DNA from: Streptomyces sp. NBC_01446
GTDB lineage: Bacteria > Actinomycetota > Actinomycetes > Streptomycetales > Streptomycetaceae
Assembly (NCBI RefSeq): GCF_026340095.1
Contig: NZ_JAPEPO010000001.1
Coordinates: 4,860,001-4,924,000 of the forward strand
Reading direction: 5' to 3'
DNA: 64,000 nucleotides
Shown here: positions 1 to 11,068 of the stretch, one piece after another
Numbering within the stretch: the stretch's first letter is position 1
How the letters are laid out: every line of letters starts with the position of its first letter
Position numbers and translations under genes: made by a program
The notes under the pieces: model-generated
Databases searched by the model: none
What the model saw: only the letters and a program-made list of their open reading frames with translations
Told to the model about the DNA's origin: nothing

Positions 1-1049
<1,049 letters not shown>

Positions 1050-1136
1050 AGTTGCTCGCGTCCACTGTGTTGGTTCTGAAACCACGAACAACCCCACGTT
1101 TGTCACAGAGCGTGGTGCGGTTGACAGTTTCATAGT

Positions 1137-1255
1137 GTTTCGGTGGTCATAGCGTGAGGGAAACGCCCGGTTACATTCCGAACCCGGAAGCTAAGCCTCA
1201 CAGCGCCGATGGTACTGCAGGGGGGACCCTGTGGGAGAGTAGGACGCCGCCGAAC
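1137..1255 (+). rRNA. rrf: 5S ribosomal RNA
   Basis: A complete 5S rRNA of about 119–120 nt. It starts GTTTCGGTGGTCATAGCG and ends ACGCCGCCGAAC; the two ends pair to form helix I. The conserved loop with CCGAACCCGGAAG sits in the middle. It is the last gene of the rrn operon and is followed directly by an intrinsic terminator. Ends may be off by one or two bases. Confidence 0.98.
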
Positions 1256-1264
1256 TATTTTTGA

Positions 1265-1309
1265 AGAAAACCCCCGTAACGGATGAGAATCCTGTTACGG
1301 GGGTTTTCT
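1265..1309. terminator. Bidirectional terminator after the rrn operon
   Basis: A 16-bp perfect stem (arms 1265–1280 and 1294–1309) has the core CCCCCGTAAC/GTTACGGGGG flanked by AAAA on the left and TTTT on the right, so each strand yields a stem followed by U residues. It ends the rrn transcript ten bases after 5S and can also stop the convergent DUF58 operon that reads in from the right. Confidence 0.92.
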
Positions 1310-1344
1310 GCGTTCAGGGCCGGTCCCCTTGGGTGCGCTTTTCC

Positions 1345-1376
1345 GGCCGGACCCCTATTCAGGGTCCGGCCTTTTT
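1345..1376 (+). terminator. Second intrinsic terminator
   Basis: The 10-bp stem GGCCGGACCC (1345–1354) pairs with GGGTCCGGCC (1362–1371) across a 7-nt loop and is followed by TTTTT (1372–1376). It is a fail-safe terminator behind the first one and ends only a few bases before the stop codon of the convergent DUF58 gene. Confidence 0.85.
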
Positions 1377-1384
1377 CCTCATAT

Positions 1385-2695
1385 TCAGAGTCGGCCTGCT
1401 GCTTTCAAAGCGAGGTAGGCGTCCGCCAGTGCTGGTGCGAGGTCGTTCGGGGTGGCGTCGATGACCGTGACGCCGCGACGGATGAGTAGTTCCGCCGTGC
1501 GGTGGCGTTCCGCTTGGGCCTGGGCCGCGGCGGCAGCGTCGTAGACCGCTTCTGTGTTTCCTCGGGAGCCGGCCATTTCCGCGATCGTCGGGTCCGCCAC
1601 CGACGCCACCAATACCGTGTGGCGTTTGGTGAGGCGGGAGAGGACCGGGAGGAGGCCCTCCTCCACGGGAGCCGCGTCGAGGCTCGTGAGGAGGACGACG
1701 AGTGAACGGCGGGGGGCTGTGCGCAGGGCCGCCGCGGTCAGGCCGCGGGCGTCCGTTTCTACGAGTTCCGGCTCCAGTGGGGCCATGGCGTTGACCAGGG
1801 CCGGCAGGAGTTCGCCGGCCGCGCGGCCCTGGACCAGGGCGCGGATGCGGCGGTCGTAGGCGAGCAGGTCGACCCGGTCGCCGGCCCTGGAGGCCAGTGC
1901 GCCGAGGAGGAGCGCGGCGTCCATCGACGCGTCGAGGCGGGGTGCGTCGCCGACGCGGCCGGCGGAGGTGCGTCCCGTGTCGAGGACGATAAGGATGTGC
2001 CGGTCGCGTTCCGGGCGCCAGGTGCGGACCGCGAGTGTCGACTGGCGGGCGGTGGCGCGCCAGTCGATGGAACGGGTGTCGTCCCCGGGAACGTACTCGC
2101 GCAAGCTGTCGAATTCGGTGCCCTCACCGCGGGTCAGGACGCTGGTGCGGCCGTCGAGCTCGCGGAGGCGGGCCAGTTTCGAGGGCAGGTGCTTGCGGCT
2201 GTGGAACGGGGGGAGGACGCGGACGGTCCAGGGGACGTCGTGGCTGCCCTGGCGGGTGAAGAGGCCCAGCGGGCCGGACGAGCGGATCGTCACCCGGTCG
2301 GCCTTCCGGTCACCCCTGCGGGTGGGGAGCAGACGGGTGGTGATGCGGCGGCGTTCGCCCGGGGGGATCGTCACGCGGTGGCGGGACGCCTCGAACTCGG
2401 TGCCGGGGAGCCAGCTGCTGGGCGGCCAGGCGTCGCGTAGTTGAGCGCGCAGGGGACGGCGCGAGGGGTTGGTGACGGTGAGGGTCACGTCGGCCGAGTC
2501 GCCCAGGCGTACTGCGGTGTCGCCCGAACGGGTCAGGCGCAGTCGGCGTACCGGGGCGGCCAGGGCGAAGTCGCAGGCGCAGGCCAGGGCCAGGGGGGTG
2601 TTCACGGCCAGGATGCCGGTCCAGCTGGGCTCCCAGATGCCTACGGGGAGGGAGCCCAGGGCGGCGAGCAGGGCGGTGCGTCCGGTGAGGGCCAT
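1385..2695 (-). CDS. DUF58 domain protein (MoxR-associated)
   Basis: 436 aa. Two hydrophobic segments lie at the N-terminus (about residues 5–50). A DUF58 core follows with the diagnostic block GDDTRSIDWRATARQ at residues 204–218, leading into a von Willebrand-A-like fold (LIVLDTGRTSAG). In bacteria DUF58 proteins are encoded next to MoxR ATPases, which are thought to act as chaperones that assemble or activate their membrane partners; the substrate is unknown. It is the last gene of a five-gene minus-strand operon, 17 bp after moxR. ATG start at 2695. The family is confident; the cellular role is inference from the neighbourhood. Confidence 0.9.
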   Translation of the reverse strand: MALTGRTALLAALGSLPVGIWEPSWTGILAVNTPLALACACDFALAAPVRRLRLTRSGDTAVRLGDSADVTLTVTNPSRRPLRAQLRDAWPPSSWLPGTEFEASRHRVTIPPGERRRITTRLLPTRRGDRKADRVTIRSSGPLGLFTRQGSHDVPWTVRVLPPFHSRKHLPSKLARLRELDGRTSVLTRGEGTEFDSLREYVPGDDTRSIDWRATARQSTLAVRTWRPERDRHILIVLDTGRTSAGRVGDAPRLDASMDAALLLGALASRAGDRVDLLAYDRRIRALVQGRAAGELLPALVNAMAPLEPELVETDARGLTAAALRTAPRRSLVVLLTSLDAAPVEEGLLPVLSRLTKRHTVLVASVADPTIAEMAGSRGNTEAVYDAAAAAQAQAERHRTAELLIRRGVTVIDATPNDLAPALADAYLALKAAGRL

Positions 2696-2712
2696 GGGTC
2701 CAGAGCCTTGCG

Positions 2713-3701
<989 letters not shown>

Positions 3702-3705
<4 letters not shown>

Positions 3706-4961
3706 GAGTGGCGTACCTCTCTTTCGAGGGCGTCGAGTTGGTCGGCGAGGGCTGTCAGGGCCGCGTCGTTGGCGGGCGGCGGGCCGAAGAGGAGGGGTCG
3801 TGGGTCCTGGCCGGGGGTGTGGAGTGCGGCGGTCAGGGCGGGGAGCAGGGTCTCGGGCGTGTGGGCCTGGGACGGGGGTACGCCGATGAGGGGGGCGAGT
3901 CGGGTGCGGGTGGCGGTGCGCAGAGCGGAGGCGGCGCGGTCGCGGGCGTTGGCCTTGCGGTAGAGGCGGGCGCGTCCTTCGACGGCTTCGGAGGCGCGGA
4001 TCGCCACGGGGAGGCGTTCGGGGACCAGCCGGCCGAGGCGGCGGCCGCGCCAGAACGCGGCGAGGACGGCCGCGACGAAGAGTTGCAGGGTGCCCCAGAG
4101 CCATCCAGAGGGGAGCAGGTCGAAGAAGCTGCGGCGCTCGGAGTCGGTGGCCCGGGCGTCGTCGGAGAGGGAGGGGAGGTACCAGACCAAGTGGGGGCGG
4201 GAACCGAGGAGTTGCAGGGCGAGCGAGGCATTGCCGTGCTCGTCGAGGCGGTCGTTGAGGAGGATGTCGGGGGCGCCGATCAGGACGGTGTCGCCGCCCT
4301 TGGCCTCTGGCAGGCGCAGCAGGGTGGGGAGGCTTTCGCTGCGGTAGCAGGTGTCGGCGTCCGCGGGGTACGTGGCGTAGCGGCGGCCGCCGGTCTCGGC
4401 GTCGCCGGCGCGGCGGGCGGCGGACAGGGTGCAGCCGGGGCGTGCGAGTGCGTCGAGGCTGGGTGCGGGGTCCGCGGTGACGTGGGGGGCGAGGGTGCCG
4501 AGCGAGGGGGTGCCTGGGGCGATCAGGACGGTGCGGCCGCCGGAATCGGTGGTGGCGGCGTGCAGTTGGGCCTGCTGGCGGTCGGTGAGCAGGTCCGGGG
4601 ACGCGACCAGGACGGTGGTGTCGGGGCCTGCCGCGTCGCGGGCCTCGGCGGTGGTGGTGACCACGCGCGTGGAGACGCCCCGGTCGGCCAGGAGGTGGGC
4701 GACGGCGCGGCTGCCGCCCGGGTCGGCGGAGCGAGGGTCGAGGCGGCCGTGTGCGGCTTCGGAGCGGACGAGCGCGATGGCGACGGCGGCGATCAGCAGG
4801 ATCGCCGCGGCGATGAGCAGGCCGCGCGTGCGGGTCCAGAGCTGGCGTGGGGTGCGGGCCGTGGAGGTGGCAGGTGGCTGCTCGCCCGGGCGCGCCGGTG
4901 GCGTGGAGTCCTGTGCGTTCTGAGGGGCAGCGGTGGGAGCTGTCGGATGCCGGGTGGTCAC
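3702..4961 (-). CDS. DUF4350 domain membrane protein
   Basis: 419 aa from the GTG at 4961, which overlaps the stop of the preceding gene (GTGA). A low-complexity Pro/Thr-rich cytosolic N-terminus is followed by a transmembrane helix (about residues 44–64, LLIAAAILLIAAVAIAL). An extracytoplasmic DUF4350 domain follows; these resemble the ABC-transporter auxiliary (GIFT-like) fold. A second helix (LQLFVAAVLAAFW) lies near residue 305 and a cytosolic tail follows. The order DUF4129–DUF4350–MoxR–DUF58 is a standard actinobacterial operon. The function is not established. The annotated frame extends to 5474 but the upstream part has no family likeness. Confidence 0.88.
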
Positions 4962-5656
4962 TCGGCGGCTCCTCGGGGGGCGCTGCCGGTGAGCGTGGGG
5001 GTGGTGCGGTCCAGTTCGGAGTCGAGCGTGGTGAGGCGCTCGTACGTCTGCGGGGTGGCGGTGCGGCCGCCGTATGTGACGTCGTCGAAGTCGCGGGCCG
5101 CGGTGCGCAGTCGGTCCGTGTGCGCGGGCAGGGTGCGGCCGGCTTCGGTGGCGGCCTCGTCGGCGGTGCGGCCGGGGCGCGGGTCGAGGAGTGCGCGTTC
5201 CTCCAGGGAGCGGACGATGGCGCGCATCCGCTCCTGCACGGCCTGGGTCCAGTGGGCCTGGGCGGCGTGCGCCTCGGCGGCCGCGCGGTGTTCGGCGGCA
5301 GTGCGGGGGCGGTTGTCGAAGAGCGCGGCGGTGGAGTGGGCGGAGCGGCGCGGGGTGCCCAGGCGCCACCACAGGGCGACGGCGAGGGCCACGACCGCGA
5401 GCACGATGACGAGCAGGCCGAATCCGCCGCCGGGGGTCGCCCCGGAGGCGGCGGAGAGAAGCTTGTCGAGCCATTCCCAGAAGCGGTTGAGGCCCCGCTG
5501 GAGGAGGCTCGTGTCGTCCTGGTGGTACGCGGGCTCGGACAGCTCGCGTCGGGCCGCTTCCCGCGCGGGGTTACGCCCGATCGTCACCGGTGGTTCGCCG
5601 CCGCCCGTGCGCGAGCGCAGCGCGGCAGCCCAGAGCACTCCCCCCGCCGGGCTCAC
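4958..5656 (-). CDS. DUF4129 domain membrane protein
   Basis: 232 aa starting at GTG 5656, preceded by GGGGAG at a good distance. One transmembrane helix (residues about 79–98) is followed by the DUF4129 cytoplasmic region: the HWTQAVQERMRAIVRSLEER stretch and the C-terminal D-x-YGG segment are typical. Four bases separate its start from the stop of the upstream membrane-protein gene, and its stop overlaps the DUF4350 start, so the genes are one transcription unit. DUF4129 also occurs fused to transglutaminase-like proteins in MoxR loci. The molecular role is unknown. Confidence 0.88.
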   Translation of the reverse strand: MSPAGGVLWAAALRSRTGGGEPPVTIGRNPAREAARRELSEPAYHQDDTSLLQRGLNRFWEWLDKLLSAASGATPGGGFGLLVIVLAVVALAVALWWRLGTPRRSAHSTAALFDNRPRTAAEHRAAAEAHAAQAHWTQAVQERMRAIVRSLEERALLDPRPGRTADEAATEAGRTLPAHTDRLRTAARDFDDVTYGGRTATPQTYERLTTLDSELDRTTPTLTGSAPRGAAE

Positions 5657-5660
5657 CGCA

Positions 5661-6986
5661 TCAGCTCCCCGGGGTGGGGCTCGTGGTGTCGCCGTAGCCC
5701 TGGAGGCCTGCCGCGCGGCCGAGTTCGAGGTCGAGGGCCTCCCGGCGGATGCGCTGGTCGATGTAGAGGAGCACGGTGACGCCCGCCGTGATCGGGAACG
5801 TGAGCATGGAGCCGATCACGGAGCCGACTCCGGTGACGATGAGGAACGTCCAGCCGAGGTCGCCGGTGCCGCCGTCGAGGAGTCCGCTGACGCCTTCGCC
5901 GCCGAGTGCGGCGGCGAGGAAGGTGAACGGGATGACGATGATCGACGAGACGAGTCCGGCGATGATCCCGGCCAGCAGTTGGATGCCGAAGACCCGCCAC
6001 CAGGAGCCGCGGACCAGCTTGGCGGAGCGGCTCATCGACTTCAGGATGCTCTGCTTCTCCAGCATCAGGGCGGGCGAGGCGAGCGAGAAGCGGATCATCA
6101 GCCAGATCGCCAGGACGGCGCCGCCGAGGGCGCCGAGGGCGATGAGTGGGGCGCCGGAGTCCGAGGAGCTCAGGGCGGCGACGAGGATGCCGGGCAGCAT
6201 GCAGACGAGCAGGACGGCGGCGGCGATGAGCGGCAGGAGGAGCGTCAAGCCGGCCAGTTTGAGGAGCTGGGGCTTGGCGTCCTTCCAGGCTTCCCCGGTC
6301 GTCACGGACTTGCCGAGGACGGCCCGGCTGGTGACGGTCGTGAGCAGGGCCGTGGCGACGATGGTGCCGAGCAGGTAGACGATCTGGACGACGCCCGAGC
6401 TCAGCAGGGTGTCGCCTACGGCGCGCGTCAGTTCGCTCGCGGTCGCGCTCGGGTCGTCGAGGGCGTCCGTGTTCGTCGAGTTGTTCAGGACGAGGCCCTG
6501 GAGGAGGACGACGACGATCTCGATGAGTACGGCCACGGAGAGCGAGATCCCGAGGACGGTGCGCCAGTGGGCGCGCATCGTCGACACGGCGCCGTCGAGG
6601 ATCTCTCCGACGCCGAGCGGGCGCAGCGGGATGACGCCGGGCTTGGCGGCCGGGGGCCTGCCCTGCCAGGAGCCCCATCCGGCTCCGTAGCCACCGCCTG
6701 GGCCGCCGTACCCGCCACCACGGCCGTAACCGCCGGGGCCCGCGGGGCCGCCGGGGGATCCGCCGCCCCAGCCCTGGGCCGGAGGAGACGGAGGGGGCGG
6801 GGTCTGGCCGGTGCCGGACGGGGCGGACCACTGCGCGGGCGGCGGCTGCTCCTTGGACCACTTCGGGTCCTGAGCGGCGTCCTCGCCGTCGCCGGTGCGG
6901 CCGTCCTGGCCGTCCTGCGCAGGCTGGTCGTCCTGGCCGTCGGAGGGGGCAGATCCGGGCGAGGCCCAGCCCGGAGTGTCGTTCAT
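5661..6986 (-). CDS. Multi-pass membrane protein (GPDPase membrane-domain-like)
   Basis: 441 aa. The first ~125 residues are an acidic then Gly/Pro/Tyr-rich disordered tail (repeats such as GYGGPGGGYG). The rest carries about six membrane helices with the layout of the glycerophosphodiester phosphodiesterase membrane domain, including the entry motif IPLRPLGVGEILDGAV. No catalytic phosphodiesterase domain is present, so the protein is not an enzyme of that name. It is the first gene of the minus-strand MoxR operon. The 140 bp between it and the divergent mtnA must hold both promoters. Family assignment is moderate; the function is unknown. Confidence 0.82.
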   Translation of the reverse strand: MNDTPGWASPGSAPSDGQDDQPAQDGQDGRTGDGEDAAQDPKWSKEQPPPAQWSAPSGTGQTPPPPSPPAQGWGGGSPGGPAGPGGYGRGGGYGGPGGGYGAGWGSWQGRPPAAKPGVIPLRPLGVGEILDGAVSTMRAHWRTVLGISLSVAVLIEIVVVLLQGLVLNNSTNTDALDDPSATASELTRAVGDTLLSSGVVQIVYLLGTIVATALLTTVTSRAVLGKSVTTGEAWKDAKPQLLKLAGLTLLLPLIAAAVLLVCMLPGILVAALSSSDSGAPLIALGALGGAVLAIWLMIRFSLASPALMLEKQSILKSMSRSAKLVRGSWWRVFGIQLLAGIIAGLVSSIIVIPFTFLAAALGGEGVSGLLDGGTGDLGWTFLIVTGVGSVIGSMLTFPITAGVTVLLYIDQRIRREALDLELGRAAGLQGYGDTTSPTPGS

Positions 6987-7126
6987 CGTCGCTCCTTCAC
7001 GGTGCCCGTCCGCGGTCGCGGCGGCAGCTTGGCGCCCATCGTGCCACGGTGTGCCTCGGAGTTGACCGGGTGCCGTATGGGCTGCACACCTTCAATTGTC
7101 CGCCGGGTACGGGGCAGACTGGGCGG

Positions 7127-8275
7127 ATGGCTGATCAGTACGCGCAAACCGGCGACGACAAGCGGCCCACCGACATACCCGTACTCCGATGGGAGGAGCC
7201 GGCCGAGGGGCCCGCGCTCGTCCTGCTCGACCAGACCAGACTGCCCGTGGAGGAGGTCGAGCTGGTCTGCACCGACGCGCAGGCGCTCGTCCAGGCGATC
7301 AGGACGCTCGCCGTGCGGGGAGCGCCGCTCCTCGGCATCGCGGGGGCGTACGGGGTCGCCCTGGCCGCGGCACGGGGGTTCGACGTGGACGAGGCGGCCC
7401 ACGCGCTGGCCGGCGCGCGGCCCACGGCGGTGAATCTCGCCAGAGGCGTGCGCCGGGCTCATGCGGCGTACCGAGCCGGGCTCGGGGCCGAGGGGGACCG
7501 GGAGCGGGCCGCCCGGGACGCACTCGCGGCGGCGCGGGCGCTCCACCGGGAGGATGCCGAGGCCAGCGCCGCCATGGCCGGGCACGGTCTCGCGCTGCTC
7601 GACGAGCTGATGCCGGGCGGGCAGCATCGGATCCTCACGCACTGCAACTCGGGGGCGCTGGTCTCCGGGGGAGAGGGCACCGCGTTCGCGGTGGCGCTCG
7701 CCGCGCACCGGGTGGGACGGCTGACCCGGCTGTGGGTCGACGAGACGCGGCCGCTGCTCCAGGGCGCGCGGCTGACCGCGTACGAGGCGGCCCGGGCGGG
7801 GATGGCGTACACGCTGCTCACGGATAATGCGGCGGGGTCGCTGTTCGCGGCTGGTGAGGTGGACGCGGTGCTGGTCGGGGCCGACCGGATCGCGGCGGAC
7901 GGTTCCGTCGCGAACAAGGTGGGGACCTATCCGCTCGCGGTTCTTGCCAAGTACCACCACGTGCCGTTCATCGTGGTGGCGCCGGGGACGACGGTGGACC
8001 CGGACACCCCCGACGGAGCGTCCGTCGAGGTGGAGCAGCGAGCCGGACATGAAGTGACAGAGATCACAGCGCCCCAGGCGTCTGTGGCCGGGGTTGAGGC
8101 GGGAGTCGTGATTCCGGTGGCTCCGCTGGGAACGCAGGCGTACAACCCCGCATTCGATGTGACGCCGCCCGAGTTGGTGACGGCGATCGTCACAGAGTGG
8201 GGAGTGGTTTCCCCTGTGACAGCTGAAGGACTGGGCGAGCTGTGTGCCAGGTCACGCCAGGTAACGATTAAGTAA
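7127..8275 (+). CDS. mtnA: S-methyl-5-thioribose-1-phosphate isomerase MtnA
   Basis: 382 aa, the usual length. It converts 5-methylthioribose-1-phosphate to 5-methylthioribulose-1-phosphate in the methionine salvage pathway. Visible signatures are RTLAVRGAPLLGIAGAYG near the N-terminus, the catalytic cysteine in THCNSG (C173), and the catalytic aspartate in VGADRIAADGSVANKVGTY (D253). The ATG at 7127 is chosen because upstream residues (from 7049) do not match the family. It ends only 4 bp before the mtrA start, so it probably shares a transcript with the two-component system. No other salvage genes are in the window. Confidence 0.97.
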   Translation: MADQYAQTGDDKRPTDIPVLRWEEPAEGPALVLLDQTRLPVEEVELVCTDAQALVQAIRTLAVRGAPLLGIAGAYGVALAAARGFDVDEAAHALAGARPTAVNLARGVRRAHAAYRAGLGAEGDRERAARDALAAARALHREDAEASAAMAGHGLALLDELMPGGQHRILTHCNSGALVSGGEGTAFAVALAAHRVGRLTRLWVDETRPLLQGARLTAYEAARAGMAYTLLTDNAAGSLFAAGEVDAVLVGADRIAADGSVANKVGTYPLAVLAKYHHVPFIVVAPGTTVDPDTPDGASVEVEQRAGHEVTEITAPQASVAGVEAGVVIPVAPLGTQAYNPAFDVTPPELVTAIVTEWGVVSPVTAEGLGELCARSRQVTIK

Positions 8276-8279
8276 TGGG

Positions 8280-8969
8280 ATGATGTGGCCTATGAAGGGA
8301 CGAGTCCTTGTCGTCGACGACGACACCGCACTGGCCGAGATGCTCGGCATTGTGCTGCGTGGTGAAGGTTTTGAGCCGTCGTTCGTAGCTGACGGCGACA
8401 AGGCGCTGGCCGCTTTCCGTGAGTCCAAGCCGGATCTGGTGCTTCTGGACCTGATGCTTCCCGGCCGGGACGGCATCGAGGTGTGCCGCCTGATCAGGGC
8501 GGAGTCCGGGGTGCCGATCGTGATGCTGACCGCGAAGAGCGACACGGTGGACGTCGTGGTGGGCCTCGAATCGGGCGCCGACGACTACATCGTGAAGCCG
8601 TTCAAGCCGAAGGAGCTCGTGGCCCGTATCCGGGCGCGACTGCGGAGGTCCGAGGAGCCCGCGCCCGAGCAGCTCACCATCGGTGACCTGGTCATCGACG
8701 TGGCCGGGCACTCCGTGAAGCGGGAAGGGCAGTCGATCGCGCTGACGCCGCTGGAGTTCGACCTCCTGGTGGCGCTCGCCCGCAAGCCGTGGCAGGTGTT
8801 CACGCGTGAGGTCCTCCTCGAGCAGGTGTGGGGCTATCGGCACGCGGCCGACACCCGCCTGGTGAACGTGCATGTGCAGCGGCTGCGCTCGAAGGTCGAG
8901 AAGGACCCCGAGCGTCCGGAGATCGTGGTGACCGTCCGTGGCGTCGGTTACAAGGCCGGACCGAGCTGA
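8280..8969 (+). CDS. mtrA: Two-component response regulator MtrA
   Basis: 229 aa from 8280 (225 aa if the internal ATG at 8292 is used; family similarity begins at MKGRVLVVDDD). An OmpR/PhoB-type regulator: receiver domain with acidic pocket DDD (13–15), phosphoacceptor D57 in LLDLM and K in IVKPFKP; winged-helix DNA-binding domain with the ending RGVGYKAGPS. MtrA is the conserved actinobacterial regulator of cell division, wall metabolism and, in Streptomyces, development and antibiotic genes; it binds repeated GTAAC-type sites. It lies 4 bp after mtnA and 1 bp before mtrB, its cognate sensor kinase. Confidence 0.97.
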   Translation: MMWPMKGRVLVVDDDTALAEMLGIVLRGEGFEPSFVADGDKALAAFRESKPDLVLLDLMLPGRDGIEVCRLIRAESGVPIVMLTAKSDTVDVVVGLESGADDYIVKPFKPKELVARIRARLRRSEEPAPEQLTIGDLVIDVAGHSVKREGQSIALTPLEFDLLVALARKPWQVFTREVLLEQVWGYRHAADTRLVNVHVQRLRSKVEKDPERPEIVVTVRGVGYKAGPS

Positions 8970-8970
8970 C

Positions 8971-11052
8971 ATGTCCCGAGACAGTGCCGCTCCGGCACCC
9001 GGGGGGCCGGGAATCCGCTCGGGGCGGCCTGTGGGACCGAAGGCCGGGCGTGGCTCAGTGCTGCGCCGGGTCCTCGATGGCGGTCTGCTGCTCCAGGGCG
9101 GAATGAAGGGCAGCCCCGTGCTGCGCCTGTTCACACGCTGGGTGCGGCGGCCGCTGCTGCCCGCCATGCGCCTGTGGCGGCGCAACATCCAGCTCAAGAT
9201 CGTCGTCACGACGCTCCTGATGTCGCTCGGCGTCGTACTGCTGCTCGGCATCGTCGTCATCGGCTCCGTACGCAACGGCCTGCTCGACGCCAAGGTGAAG
9301 GCGTCGCAGAGCCAGGCCGAGGGCGGCTTCCGGGCCGCCAAGGACAAGGCCGACACAGCCGCGGCCGGGGCACGCGACGGGGCGACGACGGACAGTCGCG
9401 CCCCCCTGAACACCAACAACTGGATGAGCGAGCTGGTCACCCAGCTCTCCTCCGGCGGCCAGAGCGCCTTCGACGTGGTGACGCTCAGCCCGCCCGGGGC
9501 CGACAGCGGCGACAGCGTGCGCGGACCGCGGGCCTCCGGCGGCGTCCTCGACCCCAGCGTCCCCGACGACCTGCGCGAACGGGTCGAGAAGATGACCGGC
9601 GCGTCCCAGGAGTACACGCGCATCGTCTACGAGGACGGCAAGGACTCCCAGCCCGGCCTCGTCATCGGCAAACAGATGACCGACCCGAAGGGCCACGCCT
9701 ACCAGCTGTACTACCTCTTCCCGCTCACCCAGGAGGAGAAGTCGCTCGGCCTGGTCAAGGGGACGCTCGCCACGGCCGGGCTGTTCGTCGTGGTGCTGCT
9801 CGGCGCCATCGCCTGGCTGGTCGTACGGCAGGTCGTCACGCCCGTACGGATGGCGGCAGGCGTCGCCGAGAGGCTGTCCGCGGGACGCCTCCAGGAACGT
9901 ATGAAGGTCACCGGCGAGGACGACATCGCCCGGCTCGGTGAAGCCTTCAACAAGATGGCGCAGAACTTGCATACGAAGATCCAGCAGCTCGAGGATCTCT
10001 CGCGGATGCAGCGACGCTTCGTGTCCGACGTGTCGCACGAGCTGCGGACGCCACTGACGACGGTGCGCATGGCCGCCGACGTGATCCATGACGCGCGCGT
10101 GGACTTCGACCCGGTCACCGCGCGGTCGGCGGAACTGCTCGCCGATCAGCTGGACCGGTTCGAGTCACTCCTCTCGGACCTCCTCGAGATCAGCCGCTTC
10201 GACGCGGGCGCGGCCGCCCTGGAGGCGGAGCCGATAGACCTGCGGGAAGTCGTACGGCGTGTGGTGGGCGGCGCCGAGCCGCTCGCCGAGCACAAGGGCA
10301 CGCACGTGCGGATCGTCGGGGACCAGCAGCCCGTGGTCGCCGAGGCGGACGCCCGGCGCGTGGAGCGCGTCCTGCGCAATCTCGTCGTCAACGCCGTGGA
10401 GCACGGCGAAGGCAAGGACGTGGTGGTGCGGCTCGCCGCGGCCGGCGGCGCGGTCGCCGTCGCCGTACGCGACTACGGCGTGGGCCTCAAGCCCGGCGAA
10501 GCCACCCGCGTCTTCAGCCGCTTCTGGCGCGCCGACCCGGCACGCGCGCGTACCACCGGCGGCACGGGCCTCGGCCTGTCCATCGCCCTCGAGGACGCCC
10601 GGCTGCACGGCGGCTGGCTCCAGGCGTGGGGCGAGCCCGGCGGCGGCTCACAGTTCCGGCTGACGCTGCCGCGAACGGCGGACGAACCCCTGCGGGGGTC
10701 CCCGATACCGCTGGAGCCGGAGGACTCACGGCGCAACCGCGGCCTGAGCGAGGCAGGGCTTCCGCTCGGCGGGGGCGCCGGCAAGCTCGCGACAGTTCCG
10801 GCGCAGACAGCGGGCGCGTCCCGCGTGCCGTCGCCCGTACCGGCGAAGGAACCGGCCGCACCCCGGTACACGGTCGATCCCACGGCGCTGCCCGGGAACG
10901 GCTCGCGGGTCGTGGCCCGCAGCGACACCGTCGCACCGGCGACACGCGGTCAGAACACAAGGGGTCCGGAAGGGCCCTGGGAAGAGCAGGCCGGACCGGC
11001 CGAGGGGGCCGGCGGCAGCGGCGAGGGAAGTGGGGGCGGGCGTGCGCGGTGA
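8971..11052 (+). CDS. mtrB: Sensor histidine kinase MtrB
   Basis: 693 aa. A long basic cytosolic N-terminus precedes TM1 (about residues 77–100). A periplasmic sensor region, TM2 (about 262–284) and a HAMP linker follow. The HisKA domain has the phosphoacceptor H356 in SDVSHELRTPLTT, and the HATPase domain has N box RNLVVNAVEHG and G box GGTGLGLS. A Pro/Ala-rich tail of ~130 residues follows the kinase core. The ATG at 8971 lies directly after the mtrA stop; an earlier in-frame start would overlap mtrA. It phosphorylates MtrA, and LpqB encoded just downstream modulates it in mycobacteria. Confidence 0.96.
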   Translation: MSRDSAAPAPGGPGIRSGRPVGPKAGRGSVLRRVLDGGLLLQGGMKGSPVLRLFTRWVRRPLLPAMRLWRRNIQLKIVVTTLLMSLGVVLLLGIVVIGSVRNGLLDAKVKASQSQAEGGFRAAKDKADTAAAGARDGATTDSRAPLNTNNWMSELVTQLSSGGQSAFDVVTLSPPGADSGDSVRGPRASGGVLDPSVPDDLRERVEKMTGASQEYTRIVYEDGKDSQPGLVIGKQMTDPKGHAYQLYYLFPLTQEEKSLGLVKGTLATAGLFVVVLLGAIAWLVVRQVVTPVRMAAGVAERLSAGRLQERMKVTGEDDIARLGEAFNKMAQNLHTKIQQLEDLSRMQRRFVSDVSHELRTPLTTVRMAADVIHDARVDFDPVTARSAELLADQLDRFESLLSDLLEISRFDAGAAALEAEPIDLREVVRRVVGGAEPLAEHKGTHVRIVGDQQPVVAEADARRVERVLRNLVVNAVEHGEGKDVVVRLAAAGGAVAVAVRDYGVGLKPGEATRVFSRFWRADPARARTTGGTGLGLSIALEDARLHGGWLQAWGEPGGGSQFRLTLPRTADEPLRGSPIPLEPEDSRRNRGLSEAGLPLGGGAGKLATVPAQTAGASRVPSPVPAKEPAAPRYTVDPTALPGNGSRVVARSDTVAPATRGQNTRGPEGPWEEQAGPAEGAGGSGEGSGGGRAR

Positions 11053-11068
11053 GCGGGGGCGGCCACCG

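Noticed and set aside
3708..7433. A 1241-codon plus-strand open frame
   Set aside because: It is antisense to the MoxR/DUF4350/DUF4129 operon and has the Gly/Arg/Glu-rich composition of a GC-rich shadow frame.
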